Under the pieces are notes generated by a model. The model made no database searches, was not told the origin of the DNA, and saw nothing but the letters and a program-made list of their open reading frames with translations. The position numbers and the translations under genes were made by a program. 64,000 nucleotides of DNA, taken from the NCBI GenBank assembly GCA_965220485.1, contig OZ244832.1, positions 4,092,001 to 4,156,000 of the forward strand, in the 5' to 3' direction. Below are positions 51,279 to 60,237 of this stretch, piece after piece. The stretch's first letter is position 1. Each line of letters begins with the position of its first letter. The DNA is from Aldehydirespirator sp965220485 (GTDB lineage Bacteria > Actinomycetota > Acidimicrobiia > Acidimicrobiales > Aldehydirespiratoraceae).

Positions 51279-51821
51279 ATGGCCGACCGGACCGCCTCGG
51301 ACCGCATCAGCGGTTACGCCGACGCCCTGCTGGCTGTGGCCCGGGCCGAGGGCGTCCAGGCCGTGGTCGAGGACGAGCTGGCCCGCTTCGCCGAGGCGCT
51401 GCGCCAGAGCGACGAGCTGCAGTCCACCCTCGCCGATGCGGTCATAGACGTGGAGCGACGGCTGCGGATCGCCGAGGACCTGCTCGCCGGTCCAGCGCTT
51501 CCCGTCACTACGGCGCTGGTGTCGCTGGTGGTCGGCACGGGTCGCGGCGGCGATCTCGTCGAGATCATCGAAGCCGCCATCGACCGGGCTGCGGCGGGCC
51601 GCAACCGGCGGGTGGCGAGGGTGCGCAGCGCGGTGGAGCTAACCGGCGACCAGCGGTCCCGGCTGGCCGCGGCCATCAAGGCCTCTTCGGGGCTTGACGT
51701 GGAGATCCAAGCGACCGTCGATCCCAGCGTGGTCGGCGGGGTGGTCACCGAGATCGGAGACGACGTGATCGACGGCAGCGTGCGCAGCCGCCTGCAGCAA
51801 ATGCGAGCTGGCCTCGGCTGA
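51279..51821 (+). CDS. atpH: ATP synthase F1 subunit delta
   Basis: 180 residues of the OSCP/delta family (ISGYADALLAVARAEG at the N-terminus, then VDPSVVGGVVTEIGDDVIDGS near the end), which joins the b stalk to the alpha3beta3 head. ATG 51279 is 108 nt after atpF. Interspersed repeat copy 10 begins at its stop codon. Confidence 0.93.
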   Translation: MADRTASDRISGYADALLAVARAEGVQAVVEDELARFAEALRQSDELQSTLADAVIDVERRLRIAEDLLAGPALPVTTALVSLVVGTGRGGDLVEIIEAAIDRAAAGRNRRVARVRSAVELTGDQRSRLAAAIKASSGLDVEIQATVDPSVVGGVVTEIGDDVIDGSVRSRLQQMRAGLG

Positions 51822-51923
51822 GAGGCCGAGCGGACAAGGAGAGCGACCCATTAGCGAGTACGGGAGGTGCCTAGCGAGGCCGTGGCCCGAGCGGCCCGTG
51901 AGCGGAGCGAGCAAGAGCGGGAA
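51822..51923 (+). repeat. ~100-bp interspersed repeat, copy 10
   Basis: Between atpH and atpA, starting directly at the atpH stop. The middle has CCCATTAGCGAG where other copies have TTCATGAGGATC. The core is intact. Confidence 0.88.
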
Positions 51924-51964
51924 TGAAGGCGCCGGCCACCACACAGGAGATTCAACGACCAGGT

Positions 51965-51982
51965 ATGAGTGACCAAGAATGA
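51965..51982 (+). other. Five-codon decoy of the atpA start
   Basis: ATGAGTGACCAAGAATGA encodes MSDQE and ends by overlapping the true atpA ATG (51979, MSDTS). It is a start-region duplication like the one before etfA and may couple reinitiation. Confidence 0.6.
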
Positions 51983-53613
51983 GCGACACATCAACACTCA
52001 CGATCAACACGGCCGACATCGCGGCCGCCATCCGCCAGAACCTTGAGGGGTTCACCCCCGCGCTGGAGCAGTCCACCGTGGGCCGGGTGCTGGAGGTGGG
52101 CGACGGAATCGCCCGCGTGTCGGGACTGCCCGACGCGGCCGTCAACGAGATGCTGCGCTTCGCCAACGGCGCCGTCGGGCTCGCGCTGAACCTCGACGAG
52201 ACCTCCATCGGCGCGGTGGTCCTCGGAAATGTGGAGGGCATCGAGGAGGGCCAGCCGGTGCAGGCCACCGGCGACATCCTGTCGATCCCCGTGGGCGACG
52301 GCCTGCTCGGCCGGGTGGTCAACACGCTGGGCGAGCCGGTGGACGGCAAGGGACCGCTGTCCAACCCGATCCCGAGGCGCATGGAGATCCAGGCGCCGGG
52401 CATCACCGGGCGCAAGCCGGTGCACGAGCCGATGCAGACCGGAATCAAGTCCATCGACTCGCTGATCCCCATCGGCCGGGGCCAGCGCGAGCTGATCATC
52501 GGCGACCGCAAGACGGGCAAGACCACGATCGCCCTCGACACCATCCTGAACCAGCGCGGCCTGGGCGTGAACTGCATCTATGTGGCCATCGGCCAGAAGG
52601 CCTCCACCGTCGCCCAGGCGGTGGCCACCCTCCACGAGCTCGGGGCCATGGACTACACGGTGGTGGTGGTGGCGCCCGCGTCGGACCCAGCGCCCTACAA
52701 GTTCCTCGCCCCTTACGCCGGCTGCGCCATGGGCCAGCACTGGATGGAGAACGGCGAGCACGCCCTGGTCATCTACGACGATCTCTCCAAGCAGGCCGAG
52801 GCCTACCGCCAGGTGTCGCTGCTGCTGCGCAGGCCCCCCGGACGCGAGGCCTACCCGGGTGATGTGTTCTACCTTCACAGCCGCCTGCTGGAGCGGGCTG
52901 CCAAGCTTAGCGACGATCGGGGCGCCGGGTCGCTCACCGCGCTGCCGGTGATCGAGACCAAGGCTGGCGACGTCTCGGCCTACATCCCCACCAACGTGAT
53001 CTCCATCACCGACGGTCAGATCTTCTTGCAGGACGACCTGTTCAAGTCGGGCATCCGCCCCGCCGTGGACGTGGGCATCTCGGTCAGCCGGGTGGGCGGC
53101 GCGGCCCAGGTGAAGGCCATGAAGACGGCGGTGGGCACGCTCAAGGGCGACTTGCAGCAGTTCCGCGAGCTGGAGGCCTTCGCCGCCTTCGGCTCCGACC
53201 TCGACGCAGTGTCGAAGGCCCAGCTCGAGCGGGGCTACCGCCTCACCGAGCTGCTCAAGCAGGGTGTGAACAGCCCGCTTCCGGTGGAGGAGCAGGTGGT
53301 CTCCATCTACGCTGGCACCCACGGCCACCTCGACGGAGTGCCGATCAGCGATGTGCGGCGGTTCGAGAGCGAGCTGCTGGACTGGTTCCGCAGCCGTGAG
53401 GTGCCGACGCTCGCGGAGATCCGCTCAACCGGCGCGATCGACGACGTCGATGGCTTCGATACCAGGGTCAAGGCGTTCGCCGAGCAGTTCGAGACCTCGG
53501 AAACCGCGACGGGCACCGAGCCCGAAGCGGCCGAACAGGGCGCAGAGCAGACCACCATGGTCGACGCCGAGACGACCCTGCCCGAAGAGGACCTGAGCCG
53601 GGCCGAGGACTAG
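51979..53613 (+). CDS. atpA: ATP synthase F1 subunit alpha
   Basis: 544 residues. Non-catalytic nucleotide-binding subunit with P-loop IIGDRKTGKTTIALD, LLRRPPGREAYPGDVFYLHS, ISITDGQIFLQDDLF and the arginine-finger region ISVSRVGGAAQ. The C-terminal ~40 residues are a Glu/Thr-rich tail beyond the usual end. ATG 51979 overlaps the stop of a five-codon upstream frame. Confidence 0.97.
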   Translation: MSDTSTLTINTADIAAAIRQNLEGFTPALEQSTVGRVLEVGDGIARVSGLPDAAVNEMLRFANGAVGLALNLDETSIGAVVLGNVEGIEEGQPVQATGDILSIPVGDGLLGRVVNTLGEPVDGKGPLSNPIPRRMEIQAPGITGRKPVHEPMQTGIKSIDSLIPIGRGQRELIIGDRKTGKTTIALDTILNQRGLGVNCIYVAIGQKASTVAQAVATLHELGAMDYTVVVVAPASDPAPYKFLAPYAGCAMGQHWMENGEHALVIYDDLSKQAEAYRQVSLLLRRPPGREAYPGDVFYLHSRLLERAAKLSDDRGAGSLTALPVIETKAGDVSAYIPTNVISITDGQIFLQDDLFKSGIRPAVDVGISVSRVGGAAQVKAMKTAVGTLKGDLQQFRELEAFAAFGSDLDAVSKAQLERGYRLTELLKQGVNSPLPVEEQVVSIYAGTHGHLDGVPISDVRRFESELLDWFRSREVPTLAEIRSTGAIDDVDGFDTRVKAFAEQFETSETATGTEPEAAEQGAEQTTMVDAETTLPEEDLSRAED

Positions 53614-53713
53614 AGGCCGAGCGGATAGGGAGCAGTTCATGAGGATCTTCGCGAGGCGCCGAGCGAGGCCGTGGCCCGAGCGGCCCGTGAGCGCAGCGAA
53701 TAAGAGCGGGAAA
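53613..53713 (+). repeat. ~100-bp interspersed repeat, copy 11
   Basis: Between atpA and atpG, starting at the atpA stop codon. It matches the consensus best: GATAGGGAGCAGTTCATG, then AGGATCTTCGCGAGGCGCC and the core. Its own ATG opens a 40-codon frame encoding MRIFARRR and ARPWPERPVSAANKSG. Confidence 0.9.
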
Positions 53714-53817
53714 CGACACGCTTCACCGCGGGGCGTTGACACCTTTCCGCGGGGCCTTTGAGGGTCCTGGGCTCAGGAACAGGCACCAGGGACAGGGACA
53801 AGGACAAGGACTGAGCC

Positions 53818-54822
53818 GTGCCCGGAGGCAAAGAACGCGAGCTGCGCAGGCGGATCGGCAGCATTCAGTCCACCAAGAAGATCACCCGCGCCATGGAACT
53901 GATCGCGGCCACCCGGGTGGTGAAGGCCATGCAGAGGGCCAACGCCGCCCGGCCCTACGCCCGGCTGATCACCAGCGTCATCGAGGACCTCGCGGCGGGC
54001 GGTGCCGAGATCGACCATCCGCTGCTGCGCCAGGCGCCGGAGGTGAGGAGCGTCGGGTTCATCGTGATCACCGGCGACCGAGGCCTGGCCGGGGCCTACA
54101 ACACGTCGGTCATCCGCACCGCCGAGCGCCAGGTCATGGGCCATGTGTCGGAGGGCAAGGGCTATTCGCTGTGCTGTGTGGGCCGCAAGTCGGCCAGCTA
54201 CTTCCGCTTCCGCAACTACCGCATCGACCACGCCATGTCGGGGTTCAGCGACAACCCGTCCTACGACGACGCCCGCCACATCGCCGAGACGGTCAGCCAG
54301 TCCTTCCTGTCGGAGGCCGTCGACCAGGTGGAGCTGATCTACACCGAGTTCGTGTCGATGGGCACCCAGCGCGTGGTGGTGCGGCGGTTCCTGCCGCTGG
54401 TCGACACCGAGATGATGGTCTCAGAGGGCTCGGGCACGGGCCGGGAGGGGAGCTTCGAGTTCGAGCCGTCCCCCGAGTCGGTGCTGGAGGCGTTGCTGCC
54501 CCGCTACACCGAGGCCCGGCTCTACGGTGCGCTGCTCGACGCGGCGGCGTCGGAGCACGCCAGCCGCCAGCGAGCCATGAAGGCGGCCACCGACAACGCC
54601 GAGGAGCTCATCACCAAGCTCTCCCGGGCCATGAACCAGGCCCGCCAGGACGCCATCACCACCGAGATCATGGAGATCGTCGGAGGCGCGGAAGCACTGG
54701 GGGCTGACGCCGGCCAGCACGGCGGCGTCGAGACCGCTCTCGCGTCGATGCTGGCGGGAATGCCGGCGGCGACCGATGCGTCCGTGCCGGCATCCGCAAG
54801 CGCGGGCGAACCCCCCGTATAG
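53818..54822 (+). CDS. atpG: ATP synthase F1 subunit gamma
   Basis: 334 residues. The central rotor shaft helix is N-terminal (GGKERELRRRIGSIQSTKKI, TRAMELIAATRVVKAM), with VITGDRGLAGAYNTSV and the C-terminal helix ASEHASRQRAMKAATDNAEE, then NQARQDAITTEIMEIVGGAEA. A Pro/Ala tail of about 40 residues follows the usual end. GTG 53818 is preceded by a run of degenerate GGGACA/GGACAAGGA repeats containing AAGGA. Confidence 0.95.
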   Translation: MPGGKERELRRRIGSIQSTKKITRAMELIAATRVVKAMQRANAARPYARLITSVIEDLAAGGAEIDHPLLRQAPEVRSVGFIVITGDRGLAGAYNTSVIRTAERQVMGHVSEGKGYSLCCVGRKSASYFRFRNYRIDHAMSGFSDNPSYDDARHIAETVSQSFLSEAVDQVELIYTEFVSMGTQRVVVRRFLPLVDTEMMVSEGSGTGREGSFEFEPSPESVLEALLPRYTEARLYGALLDAAASEHASRQRAMKAATDNAEELITKLSRAMNQARQDAITTEIMEIVGGAEALGADAGQHGGVETALASMLAGMPAATDASVPASASAGEPPV

Positions 54823-54856
54823 AACGAACCTCACGGATAGAAAGCCACGGATAGCA

Positions 54857-56323
54857 ATGACCGTCACAGAGTCCCGCCCCGAAGCAGGTGGCGACACCGA
54901 TCTTCGCACCGGCCGCATCGTCGGCATCGCCGGCCCGGTCGTGGATGTGGAGTTCCCGGCCGGGCACCTGCCCGAGATCAACACCGAACTCGAGTTCACT
55001 GTCGTTGTGGACGGCACCGACGTGCGTGTGCCCGCCGAGGTAGCCCAGCAGATCGGTGACCACCGGGTGCGGGCCATCGCGCTCAAGCCCACCGACGGCC
55101 TCACCCGCGGCACCGAGGTGCGCAACACCGGCCACGGCATCCAGGTCCCGGTGGGCGACGGCACCCTCGGCCATGTGTGGAACGTGATGGGCGAGTGCCT
55201 TGACACGCCGGGCCACGACACGCCCGAGCACTGGGACATCCACCGCCCGCCGCCCTCGTTCGATTCGCTGGAGCCGTCATCGCAGATGTTCGAGACGGGC
55301 GTGAAGGTGATCGACCTGCTCACCCCCTACAAGCAGGGCGGCAAGATCGGCCTGTTCGGCGGCGCGGGCGTGGGCAAGACCGTGCTCATCACCGAGATGA
55401 TCACCCGGGTGGCCACCAACCACGGCGGCGTGTCGGTGTTCGCCGGGGTGGGGGAGCGCACCCGCGAGGGCACCGACCTGTTCCTGGAGATGGGCGAGAC
55501 GGTGATGGGTGACGGCAAGACCCGGGTGCTCGACAAGGCCGCCCTCGTGTTCGGCCAGATGGACGAGCCGCCCGGCGTGCGGCTGAGGGTGGCTCTGGCG
55601 GGCGTGACCGTGGCCGAGTACTTCCGCGATGTGCAGAACCAGGACGTGCTGCTGTTCATCGACAACATCTTCCGGTTCGTGCAGGCTGGCTCGGAGGTGT
55701 CCACCCTGCTGGGCCGGATGCCCTCCGCGGTGGGCTATCAGCCGACCCTGGCCGACGAGATGGGCGATCTCCAGGAGCGGATCACCTCCACCCGGGGCAA
55801 GTCGATCACGTCGTTGCAGGCCGTGTACGTGCCCGCCGACGACTACACAGACCCGGCTCCGTTCACGTCGTTCACCCACTTCGACGGGACCACCGAGCTG
55901 AGCCGCGACATCGCCGCGCTGGGTATCTACCCGGCGGTGGACCCGCTGGCGTCCACGTCCATCATCCTCGACCCGCTGGTGGTGGGGGAGCGCCATTACG
56001 CGGTGGCCCGTCGGGTACAGGAGGTGCTGCAGCGCTACAAGGAACTGCAGGACATCATCGCCATCCTCGGCCTCGATGAGCTGTCGGAGGAGGACCGGGT
56101 GACGGTGGACCGGGCCCGCAAGGTGCAGCGGTTCCTGTCGCAGCCGATGTTCGTGGCCAAGAACTTCACCGGCCAGGACGGGATCTTCACCCCGGTGGAT
56201 GAGACGATCGAGTCGTTCGAGGCACTGGTCAACGGCGATCTTGACCACCTGCCCGAGCAGGCGTTCTACATGGTGGGCGGCGCTTCCGACGTCGAGCGCA
56301 AGGCTGCGGAGCTGAGGGCCTGA
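54857..56323 (+). CDS. atpD: ATP synthase F1 subunit beta
   Basis: 488-residue catalytic subunit: GRIVGIAGPVVDVEFPAGHL, P-loop GLFGGAGVGKTVLITEM, catalytic Glu region GVGERTREGTDLFLEM, DNIFRFVQAGSEVSTLLGR, and C-terminal ELSEEDRVTVDRARKVQRFL. It makes ATP at the beta sites. ATG 54857 is preceded by a short CACGGATAG direct duplication. Confidence 0.98.
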   Translation: MTVTESRPEAGGDTDLRTGRIVGIAGPVVDVEFPAGHLPEINTELEFTVVVDGTDVRVPAEVAQQIGDHRVRAIALKPTDGLTRGTEVRNTGHGIQVPVGDGTLGHVWNVMGECLDTPGHDTPEHWDIHRPPPSFDSLEPSSQMFETGVKVIDLLTPYKQGGKIGLFGGAGVGKTVLITEMITRVATNHGGVSVFAGVGERTREGTDLFLEMGETVMGDGKTRVLDKAALVFGQMDEPPGVRLRVALAGVTVAEYFRDVQNQDVLLFIDNIFRFVQAGSEVSTLLGRMPSAVGYQPTLADEMGDLQERITSTRGKSITSLQAVYVPADDYTDPAPFTSFTHFDGTTELSRDIAALGIYPAVDPLASTSIILDPLVVGERHYAVARRVQEVLQRYKELQDIIAILGLDELSEEDRVTVDRARKVQRFLSQPMFVAKNFTGQDGIFTPVDETIESFEALVNGDLDHLPEQAFYMVGGASDVERKAAELRA

Positions 56324-56324
56324 G

Positions 56325-56372
56325 ATGACTGTTCGTGCTGCGGGGCTGAGCGTCGCGGGGTTGAGGGCCTGA
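56325..56372 (+). other. 15-codon frame between atpD and atpC
   Basis: ATG 56325 opens MTVRAAGLSVAGLRA, ending 1 nt before the atpC ATG. Its end copies the atpD end (ELRA then TGA) and its start copies the atpD start (MTV). It looks like another small junction duplication, possibly translated for coupling. Confidence 0.45.
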
Positions 56373-56373
56373 C

Positions 56374-56775
56374 ATGGCCGTCGAGCTCGACGTCGAGCTG
56401 GTGTCGCCCGAGGAGGTGACCTACTCAGGCTCGGCCGAGATGGTGATCGTGCGCACCACCGAGGAGGGCGACATCGCCTTCCAGGCAGGGCATGTGCCCT
56501 TCCTGGGCGTGCTGGCGCCCTGGTCGGTGGACGTGCTGCGCCTCGGCGGCGAGCGCGACACCTTCGCGGTGCACCGGGGCTTCGTGGAGGTCAGCCACAA
56601 CAAGGTGACGATCCTCTCCGACGTGTCGGAGACCGCGGCCGAGATTGATATCGACCGGGCCACGCAGGCCCGTCGCCGGGCGACTGAGGCCCTGGCAGCC
56701 GACGCCGAGGACGCTGAGGCGGCCGCCGCGCTGGAGCGGGCCGAGCTGCGCTTGCGGGTAGCGACCGCCTCCTAG
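56374..56775 (+). CDS. atpC: ATP synthase F1 subunit epsilon
   Basis: 133 residues: beta sandwich (VELVSPEEVTYSGSAEMVIV, GHVPFLGVLAPWSVDVLR, GFVEVSHNKVTILSDV) and C-terminal helical hairpin rich in Ala/Glu. It is the rotor subunit that can inhibit ATP hydrolysis. Last gene of the operon. The 289 nt to the next start hold no clear terminator; CGGCT and AGCCG near 56790-56810 could form only a weak stem. Confidence 0.95.
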   Translation: MAVELDVELVSPEEVTYSGSAEMVIVRTTEEGDIAFQAGHVPFLGVLAPWSVDVLRLGGERDTFAVHRGFVEVSHNKVTILSDVSETAAEIDIDRATQARRRATEALAADAEDAEAAAALERAELRLRVATAS

Positions 56776-57064
56776 TAGCGCTTCGTCTCCGGCTGGCGGG
56801 ACCTAGCCGCCGCGATATCCCCAGCCATGGTGCCACACCCTGCGTTGGCGCGCTCCCCCGACTGGCCGATCCTGACCCCGCAAGCTGGCGTTTTGCCACG
56901 TCAGGGGCTATCCCTGATTATTGCGATTGTGTCGGTTACTGTCCGCCCAACGTACAGACTGTCGGCTACTCGATGCCTTCGGCGGTCTGGCGGGAAGGTA
57001 GGCAGTGCGGACTCACGCGGGCATCGTCACGGGGGTTAGGCGGAACGGTCGGAGGAGCACCGGG

Positions 57065-60000
57065 ATGGCGCGCCGCTCGGCTGCGAGGGTCGCTGGCGTG
57101 CTCGTGGCCGCGGTGCTGGCCGGCTTGGCGCTGCCGCCCGCGGCCGGGGCCCAACTGTCCAACGACGCCTCCCTAACCTCGCTGACGGTCCACTCCGCCC
57201 TCGGGTCCACGAAGCTGTTCCCATCCTTCGATCCAGATGTGGACAGATACGAAGTTGCTGCTCCGAGCGGGGAGACGATGGTGACGGTCACCGCGGAGCC
57301 GAGTCCCGGCGGGAGTATCCAAGTCTGGAAGAACGACGCCGACCCGAACCTCGAGGGCTTGCAGCTGGCCTTGACGCCCGGCACTTCGAGCGGTTTGACG
57401 GTCCACGTCACGGCCGAAGACGGCCAGACCACAGAATCCTACAGGCTCTCTGTGGCTCCTGCGTCGAGCGAACCCAAGGGTTGGAGGGTATACAACGACG
57501 TGCCTGTGGCACGACTGGTGGACGATCCGGACCTGCGGTCGAACTATCTCCACGGAGTCGTGGCGGATGACTCCCGCGTGCTAGTCAGCGCGCGGAGGTT
57601 CGCGGGCGGTGTCGGGCAGAAGCTGTTGGCGTTCCAAGCTTCTGACAGTTCGTACCTGCCCAGTGGCGACCTCGATCTTGGCGGCACTGGAGACAGGGGC
57701 ATGTGGTCCAACGGCACGAAGCTGTTCGTGATGGGCAACGACGGGGAAGTGCGCGTGTACAACATCTCCGACGGCTCGCGCGTGGAGAGCGAGGACCTTG
57801 ATATCACCCCGGAACTTTGGCACCACCTCATCCCGCAGCACGAGAACACGCATCCTCGGGGGATCTGGTCGGACGGCGAGACGCTGTGGGTTGTGGACTC
57901 CGAGGACGCCAAGGTCTACGCGTATGAGCTTGAGGCTGGTAGCCGGTATGACTGCGACACATACGAGTCATATTGGAGTGGCTGGTGCCGCCAGCCGGAC
58001 AAGGAGTTCGACCTGGCGACCGACAACGACAGTCCCTGGGGAATCACCGCCGATCGCGACACCTGGTGGGTGTCGGATAGTCGAGACGGCAAGATCTATG
58101 CGTATAGCCGCGCTGATGGCAGCCGGAACTCTGATAACGACTTCGACACGCTGGCCTCGGCCGGCAACACGATGCCGCAGGACATCTCAGCCACCGCCAC
58201 GATCATGTACGTCGCCGACTATCTCGACAGCCGGGTCTACTCCTACAACATGCCGGAGGGCTCGGTTCCGATATCTCCGCCTCTGCCTCAGCAGTCTGAC
58301 GATGCGACGCTGGGATCGTTGTCCTTGACAGGTGTGACGCTGTCTCAGACCTTCTCGCCCGAGATGACCTTCTATACGGCGAACGCCGTAGAGAACAGTG
58401 TGACATCCACCACGGTGATAGCCGAAACGAACAACTCGAGGGCGTCCCTTGAGGTGAGGTACGTGTTGAACGGCGCTGATGTGACAGTAGCCAATCGGGT
58501 CGTGCCGTTGAGTGTCGGCGCCAACACGATCAAGGTGGAGGTGACGGCCGAGGACGGGACCACCAGAGAATACAGAGTGGCGGTCGAGAGGCTGGCCCTG
58601 TCTGACGATGCGACCTTGGACATGTTGGAGTTGTCGGGTGTAACGCTGGTTCCGGCGTTCATGTCGTCGAGGGAGGGCTATACGGTGTCGGTGGCCAATG
58701 GTGTGGAGTCCACGACGGTGACTGCGACGCCGAATCACCGTGACGCGACCCATGTGGTCCAGGACGACGGGGTTGAGGACGCTGATCGTGTGATTCCGTT
58801 GGCCGTGGGTGCCAATGTGATCACAGTGGTGGTGACGGCTGAGGACCGTCAGGCAACCAAGACCTACGCGGTGACGGTCACGCGGGCGCGGCCGCCTCCG
58901 TCTACGGATGCGACGCTGGACATGTTGGCGTTGAGTGGTGTGCCGCCTGAGGATCTGGAGTTCATGTCTGACGACACCGACTATGCCGTGGACGTGGCCA
59001 ACGGGGTGGCGTCTACAACGGTGACTGCGACCCCGAACGACGCCAGTGCGTCGGTTGAGATCAATGGGGTCGCGGGCGCGGTTCAAATGGTCGATCTGGG
59101 GGTGGACGCGAACACGATCACGGTGGTGGTGACGGCGGCGGATCAGAACACGACGAAGACCTACACGGTGACGGTGACGCGGGCGGAGTCGATGTCTGGT
59201 GATGCGTCGTTGGCTTCGTTGGTGTTGACCGGTGTGACGCTGGATCCGGTGTTCGTGCACGACACGCTGATCTATACGGCGTCGGTGGCCAATGGTGTGA
59301 CGTCCACGACGGTGAGTCCGGGTCTGAGCGACTCGACTGCGAGTGCTGTCGTGCAGATCGGCGGTGTTGAGGACGCTGACCGCACAGTGCCTCTGGTTGT
59401 GGGCGACAACGTGATCACGGTGGTGGTGACCGCCGCGGACGGTCAAACGACGAAGACCTACACGGTGACCGTCACCCGTGCCGCGTCCGCTCCGCCGGGC
59501 AACACCGGCAACACCGGCGGTGGCGGATTCGGCGGATTCGGCAGATTTGGCGGCGACACCGGCGGTGGCGGTGGTGACGAGTCCCCGACGACCGATGACG
59601 AGTCCACCGATGACGAGTCCGACACCGAGTCGCCTTACACAGATGTCGGGGATGCCGGCAGCGACACCGAGACCGCCATCAGAGAACTGCACCCGCTTGG
59701 CGTGTTCACGGGCACCGAGTGCGAGGCGAACCGCATCTGCCCCGACGATCCGCTCACCCGGTGGGTGGCCGCGGTGTGGATGGTGCGCATCCTCGACGGC
59801 GAGGAGCCGGCCGCGATCACCGAATCACGCTTCTCCGATGTGAACGCGTCGCCGATGTGGGAGGAGAGCATGTGGTTCGCCCCACATGTGGAGCGCCTGG
59901 CCGAACTGGAAGTCACCATGGGCTGCGCCACGGACCCGCTGCGCTACTGCCCCGACGGCAACCTCACCAGAGCCCAGGTGGCGAGTTGGATTGCTCGAGC

Positions 60001-60205
60001 CCTTGATCTGCCCTCCGCGGAATCGGAGGGCTTCACCGACACCATGGGCGATGTCCACGAGGACAACATCGACTCGGTGGTTGCGGCCGGAGTCGCCGGC
60101 GGCTGCGCAACCAGCCCGGATCGCTTCTGCCCCGAGCGGATCGTCACACGCGGGGAGCTGGCCCGCATGGTCAACGCCGCCCGCAAGGTCGCCTCTTCGG
60201 GCTAG
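57065..60205 (+). CDS. Secreted cadherin-like/SLH surface protein
   Basis: 1046 residues. The signal peptide is AARVAGVLVAAVLAGLALPP, then AAGAQ. One cadherin-like beta-sandwich domain (about 35-140, ASLTSLTVHSALGST) is followed by a propeller-like region with WSDGETLWVVDSED-type repeats (about 150-410). Four more cadherin-like domains follow (units ending TAEDGTTREYRVAVER, TVTVTRA), then a Gly/Asp-rich linker and three SLH modules with Cys pairs (GCATDPLRYCPDGNLTRAQV). ATG 57065 follows GGAGGAG. Together with the 1822-residue protein it suggests an S-layer or envelope that binds SLH anchors. The ligand is unknown. Confidence 0.88.
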   Translation: MARRSAARVAGVLVAAVLAGLALPPAAGAQLSNDASLTSLTVHSALGSTKLFPSFDPDVDRYEVAAPSGETMVTVTAEPSPGGSIQVWKNDADPNLEGLQLALTPGTSSGLTVHVTAEDGQTTESYRLSVAPASSEPKGWRVYNDVPVARLVDDPDLRSNYLHGVVADDSRVLVSARRFAGGVGQKLLAFQASDSSYLPSGDLDLGGTGDRGMWSNGTKLFVMGNDGEVRVYNISDGSRVESEDLDITPELWHHLIPQHENTHPRGIWSDGETLWVVDSEDAKVYAYELEAGSRYDCDTYESYWSGWCRQPDKEFDLATDNDSPWGITADRDTWWVSDSRDGKIYAYSRADGSRNSDNDFDTLASAGNTMPQDISATATIMYVADYLDSRVYSYNMPEGSVPISPPLPQQSDDATLGSLSLTGVTLSQTFSPEMTFYTANAVENSVTSTTVIAETNNSRASLEVRYVLNGADVTVANRVVPLSVGANTIKVEVTAEDGTTREYRVAVERLALSDDATLDMLELSGVTLVPAFMSSREGYTVSVANGVESTTVTATPNHRDATHVVQDDGVEDADRVIPLAVGANVITVVVTAEDRQATKTYAVTVTRARPPPSTDATLDMLALSGVPPEDLEFMSDDTDYAVDVANGVASTTVTATPNDASASVEINGVAGAVQMVDLGVDANTITVVVTAADQNTTKTYTVTVTRAESMSGDASLASLVLTGVTLDPVFVHDTLIYTASVANGVTSTTVSPGLSDSTASAVVQIGGVEDADRTVPLVVGDNVITVVVTAADGQTTKTYTVTVTRAASAPPGNTGNTGGGGFGGFGRFGGDTGGGGGDESPTTDDESTDDESDTESPYTDVGDAGSDTETAIRELHPLGVFTGTECEANRICPDDPLTRWVAAVWMVRILDGEEPAAITESRFSDVNASPMWEESMWFAPHVERLAELEVTMGCATDPLRYCPDGNLTRAQVASWIARALDLPSAESEGFTDTMGDVHEDNIDSVVAAGVAGGCATSPDRFCPERIVTRGELARMVNAARKVASSG

Positions 60206-60237
60206 GCACCGCCGATCTGGCGCCGCCGGCGGTCGGT

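Noticed and set aside
56776..57004. Rho-independent terminator after atpC
   Set aside because: Only a 5-bp stem and no U tract could be found; cannot be supported.
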